A stretch of 55,027 bases of DNA from an uncultured Christensenella sp. (GTDB lineage: Bacteria; Bacillota; Clostridia; Christensenellales; UBA3700). This document shows positions 8,297 to 18,051 of this stretch, piece by piece. Location: positions 1-55,027 of the forward strand of contig CASDWJ010000035.1 in the NCBI GenBank assembly GCA_949284695.1, in the 5' to 3' direction. Position 1 is the first letter of the stretch; every line of letters begins with the position of its first letter. Under the pieces are notes generated by a model. It had not been told where the DNA came from and made no database searches. It was given only the letters and a program-made list of their open reading frames with translations. Both the position numbers and the translations under genes were made by a program.

Positions 8297-8922
8297 TGAC
8301 TGCCCATATCGTGGGCGCGGCGGACGATTTCTGCGCGCGCAAGCTCGTCAAAAAAGACGACGATCTGCTCATAGCCGCAGACGGCGGTTACGGGAAGATA
8401 GCCGACAAGGGTCTGATAGACGTCGTGATAGGGGATTTCGATTCTCTCGGATACGTGCCCGACGCGCGCAACGTGGTAAAGCTGAGGCGCGAGAAGGACG
8501 ATACCGATACCGATCACGCGGCGGAATACGCGGTTAAGCAGGGTGCGGACGAGATAGTGTTTTATGCCTGTCTCGGAGGGAAGACAGATCACGCGCTCGC
8601 CAATCTTCAGCTGGGCACGAGGCTCGCAAGGCGCGGGATAAAGACGACGTTCGCGAGCGACGGTTACGACGTGTATTTCGTCTGCGACGGCAGTCTCAGG
8701 TTGCCCGCGAGGAAGAGCGGCAGAGTGTCCGTTTTCAGTCCCGACGTCACATGCGGCGTGACGATAAAGGGCTTGAAGTACGAGGTCGAAGGAGTAACGC
8801 TGACCAACGAGGTCGCGCTGGGCGTAAGCAACGAGTTTACGGGCAAAGAAGCGGAGATATCCGCACAAAAAGGCGTATTGACGGTATTTGTATATGAAGA
8901 AACTGATGATATTCGATCTTGA
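8296..8922 (+). CDS. thiN: Thiamine pyrophosphokinase
   Basis: A 208-residue enzyme that converts thiamine and ATP to thiamine diphosphate. Characteristic motifs are AADGGYGKI, VIGDFDSLG, DDTDTDHAAEYA and LGGKTDHALANL in order, which are the metal and nucleotide-binding segments of the family, followed by the C-terminal thiamine-binding beta domain. Start and stop overlap the neighbours (the start shares bases with the dehydrogenase stop and the stop lies within the HAD gene), indicating translational coupling. In most Bacillota this gene sits beside rpe and rsgA; the alcohol dehydrogenase/phosphatase setting here is different. A GTG at 8293 is an alternative start. Confidence 0.93.
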   Translation: MTAHIVGAADDFCARKLVKKDDDLLIAADGGYGKIADKGLIDVVIGDFDSLGYVPDARNVVKLRREKDDTDTDHAAEYAVKQGADEIVFYACLGGKTDHALANLQLGTRLARRGIKTTFASDGYDVYFVCDGSLRLPARKSGRVSVFSPDVTCGVTIKGLKYEVEGVTLTNEVALGVSNEFTGKEAEISAQKGVLTVFVYEETDDIRS

Positions 8923-9538
8923 CGGAACGCTTCTCAATTCTCTCAAGGATCTGTGGGCGGCGCTCAACGGCGCTTTGTGGGAATGCGGGCTCGATTACCG
9001 CAGCGAGGACGAGGTCAGGTCTTTCGTCGGCGACGGCGTGGATATGCTGATACGGCGCGCGCTCGACGGCGACGAGAGCAGGTTTGCAGAGTGCAAGGCG
9101 GCTTTCAAACGGCTGTACGACAGGGATATGCGCAATCAGACGAGACCTTACGACGGCGTAAACAAGATGCTCGCGGATATAGTCGCTCAGGGCGTGGAGA
9201 TAGCGGTGCTGTCCAACAAATACGACAGCGCGGTCAAGGAACTGTGCGGCTACTATTTCGGCGACAAGGTAAAGTACGCGGTAGGGCAAAAGGACGGGAT
9301 AAAAGTGAAGCCGGACCCGACCGCATTGCTGAACTTGCTCGACGAGGCGGGCGTAAGCGCGGGAGAAGCGGCATATTGCGGAGACGGCGAAGCGGACGTG
9401 CTCTGCGCCAAAGCGGCGGGGGTGGATTTCATCGCGGCGACCTGGGGTTTCAGGCATTATTCCGTGCTCGAAAAGGCGGGCGCGAAGATCTTCGCGACTG
9501 CGCCGCGCGACGTGGCGGGCATACTGACCACGCTGTGA
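8894..9538 (+). CDS. HAD hydrolase, phosphoglycolate phosphatase-like
   Basis: A 214-residue haloacid dehalogenase superfamily phosphatase. Motif I FDLDGTLLNS begins at residue 5, motif II is in VAVLSNKYDS, motif III Lys is in KVKPDP and motif IV is CGDGEADVLCA. The helical cap after motif I puts it in the C1-cap Gph/PgmB subgroup. ATG 8894 (MKKLMIFDLDG) is preferred to a TTG two codons earlier. It overlaps thiN by 29 bases, so it is translated from the same message. Substrate unknown; 2-phosphoglycolate repair is the commonest role of this subgroup. Confidence 0.88.
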   Translation: MKKLMIFDLDGTLLNSLKDLWAALNGALWECGLDYRSEDEVRSFVGDGVDMLIRRALDGDESRFAECKAAFKRLYDRDMRNQTRPYDGVNKMLADIVAQGVEIAVLSNKYDSAVKELCGYYFGDKVKYAVGQKDGIKVKPDPTALLNLLDEAGVSAGEAAYCGDGEADVLCAKAAGVDFIAATWGFRHYSVLEKAGAKIFATAPRDVAGILTTL

Positions 9539-9600
9539 CGATCTGACGGTTTGCGCTTAAGCGCAACGAATAAACAATAGCAAAGAGGAGAGGTGTTGTT

Positions 9601-12093
9601 ATGAGAAAAGCAAAGTACGGCAGCGGATTCAGGCTGTTCGATTACTACAAAACGGTCGCACGCGTAGGCGGCGTATTTTCGGCATTGTCGCTTTCGGCAA
9701 TGATATACGTCATCTACTATATGTTCTACAACTACATACTTGGCGACCTCAAGATCGAGCTCGCGACGAATAACGCGCTCAGATATTCGCTGATCGCGGT
9801 CGGCGCGGTGATCGCACTTATGGTCGTAGTGTTCGTCGCGCTGAAAATAGCTTCGAGGCGGACGAGCGCTCTCGACGTTGCGCTCATCGTCGTAGGAGTG
9901 GCGGACATCGTGATCATGGTCAAGAAGTTCTCGATAGACGGCATAATCGAGACGAGGGCGGAGATCGCCGTTTATGCTGTACCGCTCGCCTGCACGGTGC
10001 TCATCAGCATAATCAGATGGATAATATTCCGTCCCAAGAACAACAAACTGATATCCACTCACGGAGAAAAGAGCAATTCCACTTTTGCGACGTACTATAA
10101 AGATCTTCTGAAAAGACCTTCCACGTGGTTCATGACGGTCGTTGCGCTGGTGGTCTCGCTGATGTTCGTACTCGCGCAGGCGCAGGGCTGGCTCGACGTG
10201 TTCGAACTCAACGACAGCGCCAGAAATACGATGATAACCAACTGCGCGGTCATGGGAGGCGTTGCGGGCGTACTGTTCATTATCGGTCTTGCGATAAGGC
10301 TTTACAACAAGACGCTCAATTTTATGGACGCGTTCTCGTTCGCGATCGCTCCCGCGGGCATCATCATGGTGATAAGCCACGCGATAGTTCAGCATACCGC
10401 GACACTCGTGCTCGCGATAGGCGCGCTCGTGATCTCGGCGGCGTTGCAGATACTTTACGCCAAGACGAGTTATCTGACAGACAGCATCGTATGCGATTAT
10501 GACGATATCCCCGACGAGGAAGAGGAGAGCGAAGAAGCGCCCGAGCCTTGTTCCGCGCCCGAAACAAAAGAGGAAGTCGTCGACGCGATCGCCGCGGTAG
10601 CTTCCGAACACGAGGACTACGGCGCGACGCTCGAGGCGGTGCAGAGCACTCTCGACAGACTTTACAAGCAGAACGAGGAACTCGCCGAAAGACTTGAAAA
10701 AGCGGAAAAGGCGCTCGCCGGACAGACGGACAAGATCGCGGCGCTCGAAAAAGAGGCGGCGGCGAACAAGGCGGCTTACAGATTCGTGCTTCTCGATATA
10801 GAAAAACTCACGTCGAGGCTCTCATACCTTGAGACGAAAGCGGGCGCACAGACGCAGACCGTCGTCGTGAAAGAGGAAAACGGAGACGACAAGGCGTTCG
10901 TGATGAAGTCGCTCGAAAACATATATTCGAGACTGTCCTATGCGGAACTCCTGATAGGCAGACAGGCGGAGGAGCTTGCCGTCGAAGAAGAAGCGTGCCC
11001 GATGTTGTCCGACCACGCGTTCATAATGCTCACGCTCGAAAAGCTGATCTCGAGACTGACTTATGCGGAATGGCTTCTCGCAAACGGCGTAGTGCCCGCA
11101 GAAGAAGCGGAGACCGCAGAGGAGCAGACGGAACAGGAACAGGCAGAGGAAGAAGTTGCCGAGGAAGAAGAAGCTCCCGAGGATGAGGAAGCGCCCGAGG
11201 AGGACGAAGAACAGGAGGAGACCGAAGAAGCTCCCGCAGAGGAGCAGTCAGGCGAGATAACCTGGGAAGAAGTAGCTTCCAACAAGCGCCGCGCGAAACC
11301 GCGTTATACCTTTGACATGAAGCTGCGCATCGCTGACGACAACGTCAAGAAGTTTTACAGCGATATAAAGAACGCGTTGCTCTCATACGGAATGCACGCG
11401 AGAATGTCGCGTCACAAGGAGAACTTCAACAAGGGAAGAAACAATATCGCGCGTATGGCGATCAACGGCAAAACGCTCAAGATATATCTTGCGATCAATC
11501 CCGCGGATATAGATCCCAAGTATTATCATCACCGCGATGTCAGCGACAAGAAGGGCGTTGCCGAACTGCCGACGATGATCAACGTCCGCTCCAAAGTGGC
11601 TGTCAAGAAAGTAAAAATGCTCATCGACCGTATTGCCGAAGAACTGGTTATCTTCCCCAAGAAGTATACCGAGCAGGACTTTGCTGCGGGACTGACTGCC
11701 GACGGATTTACGACGGTGGAGCGCAAGGGTTACGGATATCTCGTCAATCCCGAGGGCGTTGCAGTAAAAGAGGAAGTCGACAAGATACCCGACGACTTCG
11801 CGACCAACGCGGTAGAATATATCACGGCGCCCGAAAAGGCGGGAAGATTTATCAAGGCTCAGCTTTCGCTCAAGGAGTTGAGTAAACACTTCAGGGACGG
11901 CGACGTCGTGGATATCGCGGCTGTCAGAGAAAAGGGACTCTGCGCGGTCAACGCCAACTATCTTGCCGTGACCGAGAGCGACAGACTGACCAAAAAACTG
12001 CACGTATACGCAGACGAGTACACTGTGGCGGCGGCAAAGATGATCTGCGTCGCAGGCGGCGAAGCGTATATGATCCTTCAATCGGAGGAATAA
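9601..12093 (+). CDS. Eight-helix membrane protein with triple SRLSYAE repeat and uL15-like tail
   Basis: An 830-residue protein of unknown function. Residues ~20-285 hold about eight hydrophobic helices. Residues ~335-400 are a charged coiled coil. Three copies of a segment of the form LEKL-x-SRLSYAE-x-L follow at about 391, 430 and 471, roughly 40 residues apart. An extremely acidic Glu/Pro linker (~500-560) comes next. Residues ~571-685 are a basic domain (FDMKLRIADDNVKKFY..) containing NKGRNNIARMAI. Residues ~753-830 match the C-terminal domain of ribosomal protein uL15: LSLKELSKHF, DGDVVDIAAVREKGL, LTKKLHVYADEYT. AGAGGAGAGGTG precedes the ATG; a small TTGCGC/GCGCAA hairpin lies upstream. 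Role inferred at most as a membrane protein interacting with nucleic acid or ribosomes. Confidence 0.8.
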   Translation: MRKAKYGSGFRLFDYYKTVARVGGVFSALSLSAMIYVIYYMFYNYILGDLKIELATNNALRYSLIAVGAVIALMVVVFVALKIASRRTSALDVALIVVGVADIVIMVKKFSIDGIIETRAEIAVYAVPLACTVLISIIRWIIFRPKNNKLISTHGEKSNSTFATYYKDLLKRPSTWFMTVVALVVSLMFVLAQAQGWLDVFELNDSARNTMITNCAVMGGVAGVLFIIGLAIRLYNKTLNFMDAFSFAIAPAGIIMVISHAIVQHTATLVLAIGALVISAALQILYAKTSYLTDSIVCDYDDIPDEEEESEEAPEPCSAPETKEEVVDAIAAVASEHEDYGATLEAVQSTLDRLYKQNEELAERLEKAEKALAGQTDKIAALEKEAAANKAAYRFVLLDIEKLTSRLSYLETKAGAQTQTVVVKEENGDDKAFVMKSLENIYSRLSYAELLIGRQAEELAVEEEACPMLSDHAFIMLTLEKLISRLTYAEWLLANGVVPAEEAETAEEQTEQEQAEEEVAEEEEAPEDEEAPEEDEEQEETEEAPAEEQSGEITWEEVASNKRRAKPRYTFDMKLRIADDNVKKFYSDIKNALLSYGMHARMSRHKENFNKGRNNIARMAINGKTLKIYLAINPADIDPKYYHHRDVSDKKGVAELPTMINVRSKVAVKKVKMLIDRIAEELVIFPKKYTEQDFAAGLTADGFTTVERKGYGYLVNPEGVAVKEEVDKIPDDFATNAVEYITAPEKAGRFIKAQLSLKELSKHFRDGDVVDIAAVREKGLCAVNANYLAVTESDRLTKKLHVYADEYTVAAAKMICVAGGEAYMILQSEE

Positions 12094-12100
12094 AAACGCG

Positions 12101-12123
12101 GTCGGAGCCGTGCAGGCTCCGAC
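12101..12123. other. Intergenic hairpin
   Basis: Perfect arms GTCGGAGCC / GGCTCCGAC with a GTGCA loop, between the uL15-tailed gene and the GH20 gene. No T run follows on the plus strand, so it is a poor terminator there; it could be an RNA-processing or stabilising stem. Confidence 0.5.
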
Positions 12124-12147
12124 AAAAATTGAACAAGGGAGAGCGTT

Positions 12148-13725
12148 ATGAATGAAAGGTTGAATCTTATACCTTATCCCGCCCGAGTGGATTTCAAGGG
12201 CGGCACGTTGAGATGCGACGCAATAAAAGCGTGCGGCAAAGAAAGTATAAACGGTCTGAAAATTTCAGATTTTTTTGCCGCTTACGGCATCAGGACGGGA
12301 GACGACGGCGTAAAGGCGAGATTTTCTGCCGAAGGATGCGACGTAGAAGGTAAAGAGGCATATGTTCTCGACGTGTCGGCAGACGGGATCGTCGCGTGTG
12401 CCAACTCTGACGCCGGGCTTTTCTATGCAGCGGTCACGCTCGTACAGCTGTTGCATAATTACGAAAACGACCTTCCGCTTTGTACGGTAAAGGATTCCCC
12501 CGCCGTCGGATACCGCGGCTTTATGCTCGACTGCGGCAGATATTTTTTCTGCAAAGAGGACGTTTTTAAAATAATCGACCTGTGCGCGCTTCACAAGATC
12601 AACGTGTTCCACTGGCATCTGACCGAAGATCAGGGGTGGAGAATAAGCATAGACAAATATCCGGAGCTAACAGAAAAGGGGAGCATGCGCTCTCACACGA
12701 ATTTCGGGTTCAGACCTCACGGCGGATACTATACAAAACAAGACGCGACGGAGATATCTGCCTACTGCAAGGCGCGCAATATCGAGATCGTACCCGAGAT
12801 TGACGTCCCCGGGCACTCTCAGGCTGCGATAGCGTGTTATCCTTGGCTGGGCTGTTTTGACAGAAAACTCAAAGTCGCTACTCATTCCGGCGTCAAACAC
12901 GACATACTTTGCGCAGGCAAAGAAAGCACGTATACGTTCGTGTTCGACGTGATTGACGAGATTGTCGGGCTTTTCGGCGACAATATGCGTTATATGCACA
13001 TAGGCGGCGACGAGGCGGTCAAGACGCGCTGGAAGATATGTCCGCATTGTCAGAAAAAGATGAAGGAGCTGGGACTTGAAAAAGAAGGCCAGCTACAGGC
13101 GCATTTTATGCAGCGCATTGCCGATCACGTAGTGAAAAAGGGCTTTATCCCCGTTATGTGGAACGAAACCGATCTGTCCTTGCCCTGCCACGACGATATC
13201 GTATGGCAGTTGTGGACGACTGCGGACGGAACGGTACAGACTGAGGAAATAATAGGCGCGGCATTCAGGAGAGGCGGACTGATAAACAGCGAAAGCACAT
13301 ACGTATATATAGACTGGCCGTATGCAGACGTCAGTCTCGAAAAAAGCTATTCTTTCAAGCCGATCCCCGACGGCGCGGACAGCAGCAAGCTGTGCGGAGC
13401 GGAGACCGCCCTGTGGACGGAATATGTGCCCGACTTCAGGACGGCGTGCAAAAGGGCGCTTCCGCGCCTGTGCGCAATCGCCGACAAGATGTGGGGCGGT
13501 TACGGCGGAGATTTTGGCGAATTTCTTCAAAGACTCGACCACACGGAAAATTTCCTCAAAAAATTCGGTTACGACGGCGCAACGCGCAGACAGGCGATGC
13601 CGGGGAAAGTCAGGGCGTTTTTCCAGAAACTGTGGTTTGAAAGAAGACAACTGCATTGGCAGGGTCTGCACAATCTTATAGAAAATGCGGCGGTAAATAT
13701 CAGATACCGCAAAAAAGAGAGGTAA
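12148..13725 (+). CDS. Beta-N-acetylhexosaminidase, GH20
   Basis: A 525-residue family 20 glycoside hydrolase removing terminal beta-linked GlcNAc or GalNAc. An N-terminal alpha/beta GH20b-type domain (to ~130) is followed by the TIM barrel. FHWHLTEDQGWR is the family signature, and the substrate-assisted catalytic pair is D288-E289 in HIGGDEAVK. The sequence lacks a signal peptide or lipobox, so it is probably cytoplasmic and acts on imported glycans or recycled wall sugars. GGGAGAG precedes the ATG. It is followed two bases later by a GH36 enzyme, suggesting a shared host-glycan or glycolipid degradation task. Confidence 0.93.
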   Translation: MNERLNLIPYPARVDFKGGTLRCDAIKACGKESINGLKISDFFAAYGIRTGDDGVKARFSAEGCDVEGKEAYVLDVSADGIVACANSDAGLFYAAVTLVQLLHNYENDLPLCTVKDSPAVGYRGFMLDCGRYFFCKEDVFKIIDLCALHKINVFHWHLTEDQGWRISIDKYPELTEKGSMRSHTNFGFRPHGGYYTKQDATEISAYCKARNIEIVPEIDVPGHSQAAIACYPWLGCFDRKLKVATHSGVKHDILCAGKESTYTFVFDVIDEIVGLFGDNMRYMHIGGDEAVKTRWKICPHCQKKMKELGLEKEGQLQAHFMQRIADHVVKKGFIPVMWNETDLSLPCHDDIVWQLWTTADGTVQTEEIIGAAFRRGGLINSESTYVYIDWPYADVSLEKSYSFKPIPDGADSSKLCGAETALWTEYVPDFRTACKRALPRLCAIADKMWGGYGGDFGEFLQRLDHTENFLKKFGYDGATRRQAMPGKVRAFFQKLWFERRQLHWQGLHNLIENAAVNIRYRKKER

Positions 13726-13727
13726 TC

Positions 13728-15389
13728 ATGTTGGGTATTCCCGCATTGAAATTTGCATTCAGATGCGGCGACGACATTCTGACCGCGAACGGATCGCGCG
13801 ACGAGGTGGAGTTTACCGTAGAATATTCCGAGAATGCTTACAGGCTGTGGGTGCTTGCGCACAAGGAAGTGACCCCGCTCATCTGCGAGCTAAGATACAA
13901 GTATCCTTATCCCGCGGGAGCGACCGTCTATGCGGGAGGGTATCAGTCGTGGACTCATTCGCGAGAATACGGCGCGACCGACGTGCAGAAAGGTCTGCGG
14001 TTGCCCGTCAGGTTCGGCGTTGCGAGAAAGTATGCGGCGGCGTTCGGCGATTATGACTTTGCGACTTACAGTCTCAGAGAGGGCGATTGCCATTCTTTCT
14101 ACTATACCTATGTCAGGGACAAGGACGGGCTGACGTTTGCGGGAAGTCTTGACGAGAGCCGCGGTTATACGGTGTTTTATCACAATCGGGACGGCAGACA
14201 GCTTAAGGTAGTCAAAGACCTCGAGGGACTGACTCTGCGCGCGGGAGAACGATACAAACTGTTCGATCTCTGTTTCTGCAAGGGCACGAGGAATCAAGTT
14301 TTCGACTTTTATTTCGGCAAGCTGGGGCTTGAAAAACCTCGTGAGAAAAAATTGTGCGGATATACGAGCTGGTACAACTTGTTCGGGAAAATAGACGAAA
14401 AGAGCGTGATGCGCGATCTCGACGGACTCAAAAAGGCGGATATCGGCGCGACGATATTTCAGATTGACGACGGCTGGCAGGCAGCGGTCGGCGACTGGCT
14501 CAGCGTTAGAGAGGACAAGTTCCCGTCGGGCATGAAAAAGCTGTGCGACGAGATACACGCGAGGGGATTCAAGGCGGGATTGTGGCTGGCTCCCTTCCTC
14601 TGTGCAAAAGACAGTTGCGTTGCGAAAGAGCATCCCGACTGGCTGATTAAAAAGCAGGGAAGACCCGTGATCGGCAACGTGGGTTGGGGCGGCGCATATG
14701 CGCTCGATTCTACCAACGGCGAGGTAAGAGAATCCCTGAAGAAAGTGTTCGACACCGTGCTTTCGGACTGGGGATACGACATGGTCAAACTCGACTTTCT
14801 CTATGCTGCGGCGATGTTTCCCAAAGACGGCAAGACAAGAGGCGAGCTGATGACTTCGGCGATGAATTTTTTGCGTGCCTGTGTAGGAGAAAAGTGGTTG
14901 TTGGGTTGCGGAGTCCCTCTTTTTCCCGCGTTCGGCACCTGCGATTTCTGCAGGGTGGGGAGCGACGTTGACCTCAGTTTTAAAGAGAGGTTTTTCTCAA
15001 AAATCACCAACAACGAGATAGTGTCTACATACAATGCGATGACTTCGTCCGCGTTCCGTCAGCACCTCGACGGAAGGGCGTTCGTCTGCGATCCCGACGT
15101 ATTCTTTCTGAGAAAAGACAATATCAGATTCACCGCCGCGCAGAAAAAGCTGCTTGCGAAGTTCAATTCGATCGTCGGAGGAGTGCTTTTCGTGTCGGAC
15201 AACGCGGGAGAGTACGGCGAAGAAGAAAAAGCGCTCGCGAGAGAATGTTTTGCAAGAGAAGCCGAAGTGACGGACGTGCGCTATGCCGCAAAAGACGTTG
15301 CGGAGATAAAATATACGCAGAACGGGGAGTCGTTCGTGTTCAGGTTCAATCTCAGGACGGGAAGGATTCTTGCCGACGGAAAGGCATGA
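13728..15389 (+). CDS. Alpha-galactosidase-like enzyme, GH36 type
   Basis: A 553-residue clan GH-D enzyme. An N-terminal beta domain (~1-190) precedes the TIM barrel. The presumed nucleophile is D356 in MVKLDFLYAA, the presumed acid/base is D413 in CRVGSDVDLSF, and QIDDGWQAAVGDW is the usual substrate-binding segment. There is no signal peptide, so it is intracellular. ATG 13728 (MLGIPALKF) is chosen because AGAGAGG lies just upstream and the family starts there; the open frame extends upstream into the GH20 gene. Shorter than typical ~720-residue GH36 alpha-galactosidases. Release of alpha-galactose from oligosaccharides is the likely reaction. Confidence 0.88.
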   Translation: MLGIPALKFAFRCGDDILTANGSRDEVEFTVEYSENAYRLWVLAHKEVTPLICELRYKYPYPAGATVYAGGYQSWTHSREYGATDVQKGLRLPVRFGVARKYAAAFGDYDFATYSLREGDCHSFYYTYVRDKDGLTFAGSLDESRGYTVFYHNRDGRQLKVVKDLEGLTLRAGERYKLFDLCFCKGTRNQVFDFYFGKLGLEKPREKKLCGYTSWYNLFGKIDEKSVMRDLDGLKKADIGATIFQIDDGWQAAVGDWLSVREDKFPSGMKKLCDEIHARGFKAGLWLAPFLCAKDSCVAKEHPDWLIKKQGRPVIGNVGWGGAYALDSTNGEVRESLKKVFDTVLSDWGYDMVKLDFLYAAAMFPKDGKTRGELMTSAMNFLRACVGEKWLLGCGVPLFPAFGTCDFCRVGSDVDLSFKERFFSKITNNEIVSTYNAMTSSAFRQHLDGRAFVCDPDVFFLRKDNIRFTAAQKKLLAKFNSIVGGVLFVSDNAGEYGEEEKALARECFAREAEVTDVRYAAKDVAEIKYTQNGESFVFRFNLRTGRILADGKA

Positions 15390-15483
15390 CAGCGGACAAA
15401 TCGCCGCGGAGTTTATCTTCTTTTAAGATTGAACAAAGGAATTATTGCATATTTTCGCGCGCGTATGTTATTATAATATTACT

Positions 15484-18051
15484 ATGAAAGAAATCAGAGA
15501 TCTCAAAAGACTCGAGCGGGCACGCAAAAAGAAAAAGCACGACAGTTACAAACTCAAGAATGCGGACAAGTTCAATCCTTCCGCAGAAACGGGTCTGACT
15601 GCCGCGCAGGTAGAAGCGCGAAAACAAGAAGGTCTCGTCAACAAAAAGACGGACAATTCGAGCAAGTCCTACGTCAGGATAGTTTTTGAAAACATCTTCA
15701 ATTTCTGCAATACGGTCACGATACTTCTCGTGATACTTCTTCTCGCGATCGGGGCATGGGATTACACGCTCTCGTCGAGCATCATATTTCTCAACATTGC
15801 GATAGGTATAATTCAGGAGATCAAAGCCAAGTGGACGGTGCAGAAGCTCTCTCTCGTCGCGCAGTCCAAGTGCGACGTGGTCCGCGACGGCAAGCGCGTC
15901 AATATCAATACCGCAGATCTCGTGTACGAGGACGTTTTCTATATCCATGCGGGCGCGCAGGTGCCCGTCGACGCGACGGTGCAGAGCGGATATATCGAGG
16001 TCGACGAGTCCATCATCAGCGGAGAATCGCGTCCCGTGCGCAAAGAGGCGGGCGCGAAGATACTCGCGGGCAGTAACGTGCACGAGGGAGAGGCGTGCTG
16101 CATCGCAGAACGCGTGGGCAAGGACAGATATATCGAGGGAGTATCCAAGGTCGCCAAGCGCGTCAGCAAGCCCAAGAGCCGCATCTTCTCCGTGCTCGAC
16201 TCTCTGATCAAGGGCATTACCGTAGTGCTCGTCATACTCGCGGGATTTTTGCTTGCGGCAGACAGGATTACTGTGGGCGGCGCGTGGAAAGATACGATAA
16301 TCACGGTTTCGAGCAGCGTGCTCGGCATGATACCGATAGGCATGTTCCTTCTGACGTCGACCGCGCTTGCGGCAAGCGTGCTCAAACTCTCCAAGAAGCA
16401 CGCGCTTGCGCAGGATCTTTCGGGAATAGAGATGCTCGCTCTGACCGATACCCTTCTTCTCGACAAGACGGGCACGATCACCGACGGCAAGCTCGAGCTT
16501 GTGGAGACGGTAAGAGTCGGAGACGTCGAAAGTCCCGTCGACCTTCTCAATACCATAATGAGTGCCACTCACGACAGCAAGTCGACCGCGCTCGCTCTGC
16601 TTCAGGGCGTGGGCGAGGGCAATATAATGCCGACGACCGACGTGATGAGTTTCAACAGCGCGAGAAAGTACAGCGCGGTCACGCTCGAGGACGGCGCGAC
16701 TTACGTACTGGGCGCACCCGACTTCGTAGGCGTGCCCGAAGGCAAGGTCCTCGAAGCCGTCAAAGAGAATTCGTCAAAGGGCAGGAGAAGCATACTTCTT
16801 TCGCGCTTTGACGGTCCGATAGCCGAGATAGACAAGACGCTCACAATACCCTGTTTCGTGTTCGCGCTCGAGGATACGTTGCGTTCAAACATACGCAAGA
16901 CGCTCGGCTGGTTCTATGACAACGACGTGGATATCAAGATCATTTCGGGCGACGACGCCGAGACGGTTGCCAATATCGCCGGCAAGGCGGGGCTCAGGAA
17001 TTGCGATCATACGCTCAACTGCGCCGAGGTCGACGACGAACAACTAAGGCAGGCGGCTTCGGATACGGCAGTATTCGGCAGAGTATCGCCGGAGCAGAAG
17101 GCGGTCATAGTCAAGCAGCTTCAGAGCGAAGGAAGAACCGTAGGCATGATAGGCGACGGAGTCAACGACGTGCAGGCGCTCAAAGAAGCGGACTGTTCGA
17201 TATCTTTCGCGGGCGCCAACGACGTCGCGAGGAATATTTCAAGAATAATACTTATGGACAACGACTTTGCGTCTATGCCCGACATAGTGCGCGAAGGCAG
17301 GCAGGTCATCGGCAATATAGAAAAGGTATCCGCCCTTTACGTTATGAAAAATATTTTCGTGATGTTCATGACCCTGCTGTACGCGATAATCACGATCGTT
17401 ACAAAAGAGAACAGCTATCCGTTCGACACCAAGAAGATGCTGATGATAGAGTTCTTCGTCATCGGCGTGCCGACCTTCCTTTTCGCGTTGCAACCGACAA
17501 AAGCGCGACCAAAAGGAAACTTTTTGAGGAACGTGCTCAAATCCTCTCTGTCGGCATCGGTGGGGCTTATAGCGGCGACGGGCTTTATCATGATAATGAA
17601 CGGCTTCATCGATTATTCCCCGATAGCCGCGACGCACGAAGAACTCGAAGCCGTCAAGGCGGTTATGGCTACGTTTGCGCTGACCATGGCGGGATTCGTA
17701 TGCTTGACTGTGATCAGTATGCCGCCCAACAAGTTCAGATTGGCTACGATAGCGGTAATGTTTGCGGTGTCTTTGCTTGCTATATGGTTTGACAACAGCT
17801 TTATGGGAGGCACTTTCCTCGGCATGGACTTCGTACCGTTGCAATACGCCTGGTGGATCATCGTAAGCTCTGCGATAGCGCTCGTCGCGATGTTGGGCAC
17901 AAGATGGGTGATCACCTATTTCGACAACCGCTACGGCGAAAAAATAGTCGATGGAATGGATGAAAAGATAAAGGACTTCAAACAAAAGAGAATTGACAGA
18001 TACAACAGAAAACAAGAGGAGAAAGAAAAGAAGGGTGGAGAAGAAAATTAA
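15484..18051 (+). CDS. Cation-transporting P-type ATPase
   Basis: An 855-residue E1-E2 ATPase in the cytoplasmic membrane. An N-terminal basic tail precedes about four helices. The actuator domain has SGESRPV in place of TGES. The phosphorylation site is D327 in DKTGTITDG, the hinge is GDGVNDVQALKEAD, and C-terminal helices follow. Related to Exp7/CaxP-like streptococcal ATPases. The M4 helix, normally PEGL, reads IPIGM (P284-I285), so the usual ion-binding Glu is missing. ATG 15484 has no ribosome binding site but TATAAT ends six bases before it. An in-frame TTG at 15445 is preceded by AAAGGA and would add 13 residues. The stop overlaps the radC gene. Confidence 0.87.
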   Translation: MKEIRDLKRLERARKKKKHDSYKLKNADKFNPSAETGLTAAQVEARKQEGLVNKKTDNSSKSYVRIVFENIFNFCNTVTILLVILLLAIGAWDYTLSSSIIFLNIAIGIIQEIKAKWTVQKLSLVAQSKCDVVRDGKRVNINTADLVYEDVFYIHAGAQVPVDATVQSGYIEVDESIISGESRPVRKEAGAKILAGSNVHEGEACCIAERVGKDRYIEGVSKVAKRVSKPKSRIFSVLDSLIKGITVVLVILAGFLLAADRITVGGAWKDTIITVSSSVLGMIPIGMFLLTSTALAASVLKLSKKHALAQDLSGIEMLALTDTLLLDKTGTITDGKLELVETVRVGDVESPVDLLNTIMSATHDSKSTALALLQGVGEGNIMPTTDVMSFNSARKYSAVTLEDGATYVLGAPDFVGVPEGKVLEAVKENSSKGRRSILLSRFDGPIAEIDKTLTIPCFVFALEDTLRSNIRKTLGWFYDNDVDIKIISGDDAETVANIAGKAGLRNCDHTLNCAEVDDEQLRQAASDTAVFGRVSPEQKAVIVKQLQSEGRTVGMIGDGVNDVQALKEADCSISFAGANDVARNISRIILMDNDFASMPDIVREGRQVIGNIEKVSALYVMKNIFVMFMTLLYAIITIVTKENSYPFDTKKMLMIEFFVIGVPTFLFALQPTKARPKGNFLRNVLKSSLSASVGLIAATGFIMIMNGFIDYSPIAATHEELEAVKAVMATFALTMAGFVCLTVISMPPNKFRLATIAVMFAVSLLAIWFDNSFMGGTFLGMDFVPLQYAWWIIVSSAIALVAMLGTRWVITYFDNRYGEKIVDGMDEKIKDFKQKRIDRYNRKQEEKEKKGGEEN

